This document shows, piece after piece, positions 1 to 8,225 of a stretch of DNA of 64,000 bases. A model generated the notes under the pieces. That model was not told the DNA's origin. It saw only the letters and a list, made by a program, of their open reading frames with translations, and did no database searches. Origin of the DNA: Thraustochytrium sp. TN22 (lineage: Eukaryota; Sar; Bigyra; Thraustochytrida; Thraustochytriidae). The stretch lies in contig JABLUY010000031.1 in assembly GCA_013306675.1 (NCBI GenBank), positions 1 to 64,000 of the forward strand, written 5' to 3'. Both the position numbers and the translations under genes were made by a program. How positions within the stretch are numbered: the first letter of the stretch is position 1; each line of letters opens with the position of its first letter.

Positions 1-93
1 CGGGCGCGGGCAGCGCGCGGCGGCGGCGGCGGCTGGCGGGCGGGCGCGCGCGCGGGCGGGCGGGCGCCCGGCCCGGCCCGCCCGGAGCGAGAC

Positions 94-2229
94 ATGAGCG
101 CCATGCGAGAAATGGCGCAGCGCGCGGGGGCGATTTTGAAAAGGGCAGACGCGGCCACCGCCGCGGTGCTGGAGCGCGCGCCGCAGGTGGAGCTGGCCAT
201 GACGCTCGGCCTGGGACCCTACGTGGACCGCGCGCTGGGGCTGTGCCTGCGGGATGCCGTCGGGGAGAGCGTGGTGGAGCTGGAGGAACGCTGGCTGCGA
301 TACGTGAACGAGCGCCTCGTCTACGTGCGCGCTCTTGCCTTCTCGCTGACCATGCCGACGACCCTCGGGTGGAGTGGGGCGGACCTCAGCTACGGCGTGC
401 TCGCTATCTTCGTTAGCCTGTGTGTGCAGCTGGGCCTTCGCGTCGCCTCGAGGCGGTATCCGCAGCTGCACCATGTGCTTTTTCTGGTCATGGACCTGGC
501 GACCGCCGCCACGAACGGCTACAGAGGAATGGCAGAGCGCATCGGCGCACCGCTCGAATCTGCGCTGCTTGCGCTGCTCTGGCACCGCCTGGTTATCATC
601 GTCCTGCTGCACCAGTCCTTTACGGCCGGCCTCGTCCGTTTCGCCCTTCTCGCTCGCGGCGCCTCTGAGGGCTTGGGCTACACCCTGACCGACTTGCGCG
701 CCATGGGCATCTCCCAGTTCACCGAGTACTTTGTGTCGCTCGTTGCCTTCGTATTTGTCCTGTACTCCGCCTTTCGCGCAAGGAAGATGATTTACGAGCT
801 GCGTGCCACAGAGGCGTCCAAGCTTTCGCACCTGCACACCATCTTTCACTTCGTCAGCCACGAATACCGCAACCATTTCTTCGCCGGTGCACTCGCGCTG
901 GACTCCCTCACGAGCAACCACAACATGCCGACCGAGGCCCGCCGCGACGTCATGCTGCTGGACAAGACGCACAAGAACATCTCCGCGCTCATGGAAGACA
1001 TTCTGCAGCTCGGCCGTATGGACAGCAAAGTCGGCGCTTGGCGCGGGAAGATCGCGCCCTTCTCTGTCTCGCATGACCTCATGCGAGGCGTGCGCATCTT
1101 TGGCGAAGACCGCGCCGGCGGAGATCCGGACAAGTTCGTTCATTTCCGGGTTCTCGAAGACGCAAGCTTGATGCAGCTTCCTGACGCGATCGGCTCGCAC
1201 AAGCTCCTCCAGCGCGCGCTGCAGAATCTCGTCGGCAACGCCATCAAGTTCTCTCCGGACGGCGGCCTCGTTACGCTCTACGCAAGCGCGGACCCGGACT
1301 ATGACCGGCGCCAGACCTTGCTACGCTTTGCCATCGAGGACAGCGGCCCCGGCATCGCGCGCGAGGCTCAGGCCGAGATCTTTGAGCCCTTCAAGCGCAC
1401 GCGCCACGGCTCCGCCATGGACCTCGGCGGCTCTGGCTTCGGCCTTGCCTTTTCTAAACGCATCATCGAGTCCAACTTGGACGGCCAGATTCAGGTCGTC
1501 TCCGAAGTGGGCCACGGCGCCACCTTTCATGTCTCGCTGCGCCTCCCGCTCGCCTCGGCGAGTGCCGCCACACATCCCGTGCAGACTGCGCCCCGGGAGC
1601 CTGCGCCGGCTCGCCGCGCGCCCCGCACGCGTAATCCGGACCACGTCCGTGTCATGCTTGTTGACGATAGCGCGCTCAACCGCATGATGCTGCGCCACTT
1701 TCTGGAGCGCCAAATGGCCAAGGTCGGCATTGCCATCACCATCGACGAGATCGGCGACGGTCAGGCTGCCGTGGATCTCGTCGCTGCGCTCGGCCCTGAT
1801 GCCGTCGACGCAATCGCCATTGACCTGTACATGCCCGGCGGCGTCGACGGCCTCCAGGCCACAAGGCAACTTCGTGACCTCGGCTTCGCCAATCCTATCC
1901 TGCTTGTCACCGGCGAGGAGGACGCTGCACGCACGCTCAACATTGCGCAAGCCGGCTGCGACGCAGTGTGGAAGAAGGGTGCCGAGCTCCGCGGTCTCCT
2001 CGAGCTCATGAACCTCACTGTCCCAATCACAGATGTCGCTTCCGAGCCAAGCATTGCCTCCAACCACGTTCACGTCAACCCACCGTCCCGTGCCGCCAGC
2101 TCGAGAACCTCCTCCTCCTCCTCCTCCTCCTCGTCGTCGTCGTCATCCTTCTCCTCTTCATCCTCATCTCGGCGTCGCCGCCTGCGCTCCCGTTCCCCGA
2201 CGCGCCGCCCCCATGGCTCTGTAGACTGA
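94..2229 (+). CDS. membrane-bound hybrid histidine kinase with C-terminal receiver
   Basis: 711 aa, probably a sensor kinase that autophosphorylates on His and passes the phosphate to its own receiver. Residues about 95-230 hold four or five hydrophobic segments, so the sensor part is membrane embedded. The H-box is SHEYRNH with His256 (usual form SHELRTP). The ATPase domain has an N-box with Asn382, G1 DSGPGI at 416-421 and G2 GGSGFGLAF at 445-453. The receiver starts near 519, with the acidic pair Asp524/Asp525, phospho-acceptor Asp577 and Lys628; Gly629 replaces the usual Pro after that Lys. The tail is a Ser run followed by Arg/Ser-rich sequence. The frame stays open upstream to the window edge, but that DNA looks like a GC-rich leader, so the ATG at 94 is preferred. 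No sensory domain other than the helices is recognised, so the ligand is unknown. Family call firm; start moderately sure. Confidence 0.88.
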   Translation: MSAMREMAQRAGAILKRADAATAAVLERAPQVELAMTLGLGPYVDRALGLCLRDAVGESVVELEERWLRYVNERLVYVRALAFSLTMPTTLGWSGADLSYGVLAIFVSLCVQLGLRVASRRYPQLHHVLFLVMDLATAATNGYRGMAERIGAPLESALLALLWHRLVIIVLLHQSFTAGLVRFALLARGASEGLGYTLTDLRAMGISQFTEYFVSLVAFVFVLYSAFRARKMIYELRATEASKLSHLHTIFHFVSHEYRNHFFAGALALDSLTSNHNMPTEARRDVMLLDKTHKNISALMEDILQLGRMDSKVGAWRGKIAPFSVSHDLMRGVRIFGEDRAGGDPDKFVHFRVLEDASLMQLPDAIGSHKLLQRALQNLVGNAIKFSPDGGLVTLYASADPDYDRRQTLLRFAIEDSGPGIAREAQAEIFEPFKRTRHGSAMDLGGSGFGLAFSKRIIESNLDGQIQVVSEVGHGATFHVSLRLPLASASAATHPVQTAPREPAPARRAPRTRNPDHVRVMLVDDSALNRMMLRHFLERQMAKVGIAITIDEIGDGQAAVDLVAALGPDAVDAIAIDLYMPGGVDGLQATRQLRDLGFANPILLVTGEEDAARTLNIAQAGCDAVWKKGAELRGLLELMNLTVPITDVASEPSIASNHVHVNPPSRAASSRTSSSSSSSSSSSSSFSSSSSSRRRRLRSRSPTRRPHGSVD
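2109..2171 (+). repeat. TCC/TCG/TCA microsatellite coding poly-Ser
   Basis: A run of Ser codons near the end of the histidine kinase gene. It begins as pure TCC units and decays into TCG and TCA. It encodes a low-complexity Ser tail and is likely length-variable. Confidence 0.85.
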
Positions 2230-2994
2230 CTGCTTGACGCCTGTAGACTACGCCGCTTCCTTTCTCCTCCCGCGCCTCGCCGCGTCCACCCTCCCGCGCG
2301 CTGCTCGCCATCGCGCTGCTCGCGGTGCCCCGCTCGTTCGAGGCGCGCTCGTTCGAGGTGCTCGCTCCCGCCGTCAGCGCCGTGCCCGCCTCCTCCCGCG
2401 CACTGCAGGCCCTGCCGGTGGCTCTCGGGGCGCCCTCCGACCCGCTGCCGCTCGGGCTGCTCGCGCGGACGCTGGAGGCGGCCTCGCGCTCGCGCTCGGC
2501 CCCGGCCCCGGCCTCGAACTCGGCCTCGATCCCCTCGAGCGAACTCGCCGCGACCCGCCCGTCGCGCCGAGTCCGAGTCCGAGTTGACCGCCTCTGCGTC
2601 GGGCTCGCCGTCGGCGAGGCGCTGGCCAGCCCGCCTCTGCGCGGCGGAGGCGCGGCAAAGGCGCGCGGCAGACCGGCTCGCGCGCGGCGGGCGGCGCGCG
2701 GCGGCGGCGGGCCGGCGCGCGGGCGGCGGCGGCGGCGCGCTCGCGGCCGGAGCGCGGCTCGCGCGGCTGGCGCGGCTCGCGCGGCGCGGCGCGCGGCGGC
2801 GGCCGGCGGCCATCCGGGCATCGCGCGGCGCGGCGGCGGACAGTCGGTCAGTCAGCGGCGGCGCGCGGGCCCTCCCTGCCCGCCTGCCTGCCGGCTGCCT
2901 GCCTGCCTGCCTGCGTGCGTGCGCGAGCGCGCGAGCGGCGGCGAGAGGCAGGCTGGAGCGGCGGCGCGAGCCGCGCGAGGAGCGCGGGAGGGAA
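2230..2994. other. intergenic, kinase to RhoGAP gene
   Basis: No gene seen. Extremely GC-rich, with few stops in any frame, so long spurious frames appear on both strands. Tetranucleotide GCCT units at about 2880-2915 and GCGAGC units lie just upstream of the next ATG, a pattern also seen before other genes here. Probably the 3' region of the kinase gene plus promoter and leader of the RhoGAP gene. Confidence 0.6.
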
Positions 2995-3597
2995 ATGGAG
3001 GAGGAGGAGGAGGAGGAGGCCAGCGGCGTGCGCGTGCAGCTGGCCGCGCGCATCGTGTCCGGGCGCGGCGCGCTGCAGGAGGAGCTGCTGCGCGCGCAGC
3101 GCCGCATGCTGGGCGCCGGTGAGTCGAGCGAGGCGGCCTTGGCGGCGGCCGAGGAGCTCAAATTCGCCGTCGTGCACCCGCGGCGGGACCGCAGGCAGCA
3201 ACGCATTCTCGTGCTCTTCGGGCTCAACCTCGTGCAGGGCCTGCAGGCGCGCAAGGGGCTCTTCGACCTGACGCTCATGTACGCACTCTTTCTCGTGCAG
3301 GCGCTGGCGCAGGAGCCCTTCGTGCTCGTGCACATCCACGACGGCATGCGCGAGGTCAGCTCCAAGTACCTGTCGTGGCTGCACAAGTTCTACAAGCTGT
3401 TGCCCTCGGCACACCTGCACAGCGTCAGCAGGGTGCTCGTGCTCACGTCCTCGCGCCGCCTGCGCTCGCGCATGTGGCTTGCTCGGCCCTTCACCAGCAA
3501 CCGTATCTGGAAGCGCCTCGAGTACGTGCACTCCACCAGCAAGCTCGTCGACCGCCTCGGCTGCGTCATCAACGTGCCGGCCTGCCCGGTCGACCTG

Positions 3598-3629
<32 letters not shown>

Positions 3630-5079
3630 TGGTGACGCGGGCGCAGGGGTCGACGCCGATGCAGAGATCGACGTCTCGTCCCCGCTTGATTCGCCGCGCT
3701 CGCCTTGCGTGGGCAGCGAGCTCGAGAACCCGCTCGCGGATGGGTCCACCTCCGCGACGGCGCTCTTCCGCCGCGCGGCGGCTCTCGGTTGCGGCGACCT
3801 CGACGACCTCGACGCCGACGACGATGACGCCGCCGCTCACACCGGACGCCGCGCGCGCAGCCCAGACCGCCATGGCACCCGCCGGAGCATCGCTGTTGTG
3901 GAGCGAGTCAGACTCCCGGGCAAGCTGGACGGGACCAGCTCTGTGCACATCCCGCGCAACCGGCGGCCACACATGTGGCGGCCCTCGCTCGTGCGCAGCG
4001 GCGGAGGCTCGCCGCGCCACGCCAGCGCCTCGGCCATGCGCAAAACGCGCGAGGCGTCGCACTCGCTGGACTTCTCCACCGTGAGCCTGCACAGCTCGCG
4101 CACACTTGCTGGCATGGAGACCGCGGACGACACGTGCCTCGGCGCCTCCTTCGACTCCTCGGCGCGCTACGCCACGGGCCTCTCGCCCTGCTCCGACTCC
4201 TCCGGGGCCAGTTCCTCCACGCTCAGCAAGGCGTCCAGCGGCAGGGCGCTCAGCCGCGTCTTTGGCGCGCCCCTTCACGATGTCGCCTGCATGGGATCCA
4301 GTGGCATCCCCGCCGTGCTGCAGGACTGCGTGGAGGCCATCCTGCGCCTCGGGTCCAACCAGGAGGGCATTTTCCGTGTCCCTGGCGACGATCTGCTCGT
4401 CGACCACCTCAAGGAGCTTTACAACGCGGGCCAGCGCCCGGCCGCGCCAGCCGCGCTCGACGCCGCCGCCAAGTCCGCGCCGGCGCCCTCGGTGCACGCA
4501 TTTGCCTCGCTGCTCAAGGCCTTCTTTCGCCAGCTGCCGGAGCCCATCGTGCCGGAAGCCCTGTACACTGAAGTTCTCGGTCTCGCAGCCAGCATCTCGG
4601 ACATGACCACGCTTGCCTACCAGATCGGCGACCGCATCATCTCCATGCCGCAGGCCAACTTTGACGCCCTCGGCTACCTCATGCACTTTTTGTCACATAT
4701 CGCTATTGCCTGGCGCTCCGCCACCAAGATGACCGTCGACAACCTCACCATTGTCTGGGCACCCAATATCCTTACGCGCCGCCGCTCCGAGGCCGCCACC
4801 AACAACGACATGCTCCAGACCCTCGCCGACCTCCCCAACTCAGTCAAGGCCGTCAAGTGCATGATCCAACACGCCAGCATTGTCTTCCCCGGTGACATGC
4901 TGGCGGTTCTCCCCCCGCTGCCTACGCCTGCATCTGCCGCACACGCCGCACAGCCATCAGCAGTAGCACCAGCAGCTGCAACACCAGCTCCAGCAGCAGC
5001 AGCAACAACAAAAACAAAAACAGCAACAAAGCCAGCCGTCGCTGTGACACATGGACGCAAGACCCTGCCAATAGGTTGA
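2995..5079 (+). CDS. RhoGAP protein with N-terminal BCH (CRAL-TRIO-like) domain
   Basis: 694 aa from the ATG at 2995, which opens with a poly-Glu run. The open frame continues upstream without an ATG through leader-like Arg/Ala codons, so that part is excluded. Residues about 60-205 match the divergent CRAL-TRIO/BCH fold of ARHGAP1-type proteins. A Ser/Asp/Gly-rich linker follows, including a GD repeat from GGCGAC units at about 3603-3635. The RhoGAP domain occupies about 425-640: EGIFRVPG carries the putative arginine finger Arg461, and a conserved block ends in NLTIVWAPN. The tail is Ala/Pro/Thr/Lys-rich. Expected role: stimulating GTP hydrolysis by a Rho/Rac/Cdc42-type GTPase, with the BCH domain for protein or lipid contact, in the cytosol or at endosomes. 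Domain calls firm; the target GTPase cannot be told from sequence. Confidence 0.88.
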
Positions 5080-5741
5080 AATTGAAAGCTAGACGAATGA
5101 CTGATGATCGATGAATCATGATGAAACGTCGCGTCCGTTTGCTGGCTTCCGCGTCGCGCTCTCACTGGCATGACGCCGCCGCGCGCCGTGCCCAGCCAGC
5201 ACCTGGCTGTTAGGTCCACCCGCCTCGAGCAGCACACTCCGCAGGCTGTTCATTTGATGCGCAGACCGTTTCGGCTGGCCGTTGACGGAGCCGCGTTGCT
5301 CCCCGCAGAGGCATGCAGGAGAGAGACAACAACTTCGGCCTCCTCTGTGCCCTCTGTGCGCAGCGCCACCTCACCCCTCCAGGACAAGCTCCAGTGGCGG
5401 CGCCCCCCCCCTACGTGGCGCCACGGCACCGGACTGCGCCATACAGATGTACGTATACATTTCGACGGAATTTGTCAGGTGGAAGAAGCGCCACCGGCGA
5501 ACGGTAACCCCTCGGGTCGTCCGATGGGGTCAAACCGGTGCCGCTGAGAGGGCGCAGGGTACGGCACGGGCCAGAGCGCGGCAGGGGGAGCGGCCACTGG
5601 GCCCTCCGGTAGCGCCGCGATGGCGCCAAACGGTCAAGTCGCCCTGCCGTAGCAGCGCCTGATTTCACGAGAAAGGCAGACCAGGAACCGGCGGCGGCGA
5701 GTGGCGAGCGAGAGAAGGGGACGAGGAGGAAGACGGAGACC
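5080..5741. other. intergenic, RhoGAP to Sig1-like gene
   Basis: No gene seen. It holds a short run of C at about 5404-5412, scattered short GC-rich segments, and a GAGCGAGAGAAGGGG purine-rich leader just before the next ATG. Short frames here lack protein-like composition. Confidence 0.55.
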
Positions 5742-7751
5742 ATGCAGCGCGCCATCGCCTGCGCCGTTGTGGCGCTCGCGGTGCTGCAGAGCGCCGATGC
5801 AGCCTGCCCGAACAGCTGCTCTGGCCAGGGTACCTGCGGCACCAACGACCAGTGCACCTGCTACCAGGGCTTCCGCGGCAACTCGTGCGAGCAGCGCGTC
5901 TGCCCGTACGGTCGCGCCTGGGCCACCACGCCCACCGGCGACCTCAACGGTGACGGTGACCGCTACGATGCTGCCGTCTTCCGCTCGGACACGCTCTTCA
6001 CCTCGCGCTCGCACGTGCTGACTGTGGAGAACATGGGCGGCGCCTGGGAGTTCTGGCCGTCGTTTGCCTCCGCCGAGGAGGGCCACTTCGACATGGAGTG
6101 CTCCAACGCCGGCCTCTGTGACCGCGAGCTCGGCCAGTGCGTCTGTTTCGACGGCTTTGAGGGCTCCGCGTGCGATCGCTCCGCCTGCCCGGGCGGCAAC
6201 TACTGCAACGGCAACGGCCGCTGCATGACCATCGCTCAGCAGATCGCCGAGTACAACCGCAAGGTCGCGTCGGCTGACCAGATCACCGCCTACGATCTCT
6301 GGGATGCCGATCACATGCGTACCTGCAAGTGCGACCCCGGCTTTAGTGGCATCGGCTGTGAGGACCGCCTCTGCCCCAAGGGCGACGATCCCATGACCAA
6401 GAAGTACCAAATCCCGGAGACTCAGCGTGTGCGTATCTACGATGACGGCACCAACGTCAACGCGGACTTTGCTTCTACCACCGGTCTGGACGGCACGTTC
6501 ACGCTCACCTTCCGTGACCACATGGGCCAGGAGTTCACTACGGACCCCATCAACGTGCAGCACTACGACGGCAGTGCGGCCGCCATCCAGGTCGCTACGG
6601 ATACCGCTGCCGCTCTTGAGGCGCTCCCGAACGCGCACATTCCCTCCGTGGACGTCGTTGCTGGCCACTGCGACACCGTTCTCAAGGGTCCCTTCACTAC
6701 TGCCATGCTTCCTGATACTGGTGCCAACGCGCTGACTTCCGGGGATTACGTCCGCTGCCCGGGTGCCGGCTCCGGCTGTGCCAGTCTGATCGGCGAGTAC
6801 GACGGTACTGACCTTCTCGCCTACATGATCCCGAGCGGCTGCAGCGGGCCCACCATTTCGACGGCTATCTCCGGTCTGACGGCGTCCGTCGGCTGCACCA
6901 AGGTGGCGTACCCTCGCTGCATTGAGCTGCGCATCACCTTCTCGGACCCCGCCAATTCGGGCTCCTTTGACCTGCTCACTGTCAACGTGGATGGCGTCAC
7001 GTCCAACGGCAAGACCAACGCCCAGAACGGCAACACCGACATTAAGTCGTCGGTTCAGAAGACCATGCCTATCAACGCGGACGGCTCCATCGATTATGTT
7101 GAGGGCAGCGCCGTCAGCATCGTCTCCTCTGGCGCTGCCGTTACGGCCACTCTCTCTACCGGCGTCGTCGCGTTCGGAAACTCTGAGGTCGCTTCAGCCG
7201 TCATGCCTGCTGGCGCCACCGTGCAGCTTGAGTGCGGTCCCTCTGGCAGCCCGTACCACGTCATCGGCAACTACCAGATCGAGACCACGCTGGACACGTC
7301 CACCTCGTCGGTCGATCTCGCCTCGGCCATCAACGATCCCAAGGGCTACTGCACCTCGAACACTCCTTACGCCAGGATCACGCTCGTCACTGACTACATC
7401 GCCACTGAGCATGACCTGCAGTACCTCGACGTGCTCAGCACTCATGTGACTGGCGATCCCGTCTGGGGTTTCGACATTGACGGCACCGTCATCCCGTCCA
7501 CGGCCGTCTCCACGGTCACGTACGACGCCACTGCTCTCACCTCGTACATCCTGCTCAAGGAGAACATTGCCACGTCCGCCATTTCTGCCGGCAGCGTGCT
7601 CAGCCTCGTTGGCACTGGCACCAAGGAGTCTGCTGAGTGTGGTGACCGCGGCCTCTGCGACTACAGCACTGGCCTGTGCACCTGCTTCAAGGGCTACACT
7701 GGTGAGCGCTGCGACACGCAGAACGCGCTCTGGGTGGGCGCTGAGAGCTAA
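5742..7751 (+). CDS. secreted EGF-repeat protein, Sig1/mastigoneme-like
   Basis: 669 aa with a clear signal peptide (residues 1-20, cleavage after SADA). Cys-rich EGF-like modules come first: CPNSCSGQGTCG, then CTCYQGFRGNSCEQRVCP, then a GDLNGDGD segment, then ECSNAGLCDRELGQCVC and CNGNGRC. A long Ser/Thr/Gly-rich beta-type middle region follows, and a last EGF module (ECGDRGLCDYSTGLCTC) lies close to the C-terminus. The order, with the CPYGRAW and DLNGDGD motifs between EGF modules, is what I recall for Sig1/Ocm proteins of stramenopiles, which form the hairs (mastigonemes) on the anterior flagellum. Thraustochytrid zoospores bear such hairs. Secretion and EGF content are seen directly; the mastigoneme role is inferred. 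It could instead be another wall or adhesion glycoprotein. No transmembrane anchor near the end. Confidence 0.75.
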   Translation: MQRAIACAVVALAVLQSADAACPNSCSGQGTCGTNDQCTCYQGFRGNSCEQRVCPYGRAWATTPTGDLNGDGDRYDAAVFRSDTLFTSRSHVLTVENMGGAWEFWPSFASAEEGHFDMECSNAGLCDRELGQCVCFDGFEGSACDRSACPGGNYCNGNGRCMTIAQQIAEYNRKVASADQITAYDLWDADHMRTCKCDPGFSGIGCEDRLCPKGDDPMTKKYQIPETQRVRIYDDGTNVNADFASTTGLDGTFTLTFRDHMGQEFTTDPINVQHYDGSAAAIQVATDTAAALEALPNAHIPSVDVVAGHCDTVLKGPFTTAMLPDTGANALTSGDYVRCPGAGSGCASLIGEYDGTDLLAYMIPSGCSGPTISTAISGLTASVGCTKVAYPRCIELRITFSDPANSGSFDLLTVNVDGVTSNGKTNAQNGNTDIKSSVQKTMPINADGSIDYVEGSAVSIVSSGAAVTATLSTGVVAFGNSEVASAVMPAGATVQLECGPSGSPYHVIGNYQIETTLDTSTSSVDLASAINDPKGYCTSNTPYARITLVTDYIATEHDLQYLDVLSTHVTGDPVWGFDIDGTVIPSTAVSTVTYDATALTSYILLKENIATSAISAGSVLSLVGTGTKESAECGDRGLCDYSTGLCTCFKGYTGERCDTQNALWVGAES

Positions 7752-8225
7752 GCCCTGTGCTTTTTCTCCTTACCATGGCACGTAGTCGTAAGCAAGAACA
7801 ACATGAAAAAAGCAAGTACCGAATTTACGTTGTCCGAGCCTTGTCCTCAGCGACCCTGGGCTGCATGCTATCAAACGCTTGTGCGGCCGAGCCTCCGAGT
7901 GGTGTTTGGTTTGAGAAAACACATGCTGAAGGGACAATCGTACTGGGTGCAAAATGGTGGGCGTCTTGGTTGGCGCCGCGCTGCTGCCGGAGCAGCTCGT
8001 GGCTCTGGGAATCGGCGCCTGTTGTCTTCACTTTGAGCACGGGAGTGGATGACTGGCCAGCTGCACCTCTGATGGGGTGTCTAGCTAGCGGTACCTTAGC
8101 GTGCGTCACACTGAGACTACCGGCTGGCCCGGCACGAAGTCCTCGCTCGGGATGACCCTCTGTCCTCGGGCCTCGTTACACGTAACCTAGAAGAAGAAGA
8201 TGCTCAAATAGAAGATGCTCAAACA
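7752..8225. other. convergent intergenic region
   Basis: 3' regions of the Sig1-like gene (+) and the ADAM-like gene (-). Less GC-rich than its surroundings. A short direct repeat of agaagatgctcaaa, two copies, lies at about 8195-8224 beside the ADAM-like stop. No gene seen. Confidence 0.55.

Noticed and set aside
2070-3386. Long minus-strand frame opposite the kinase end and the RhoGAP start
   Set aside because: Arg/Ser/Ala-rich shadow produced by low stop density in GC-rich DNA and by the Ser-codon tract; no domain.
2848-4686. 612-codon minus-strand frame opposite the RhoGAP gene
   Set aside because: His/Val/Arg-rich antisense shadow of a gene with clear BCH and RhoGAP domains.
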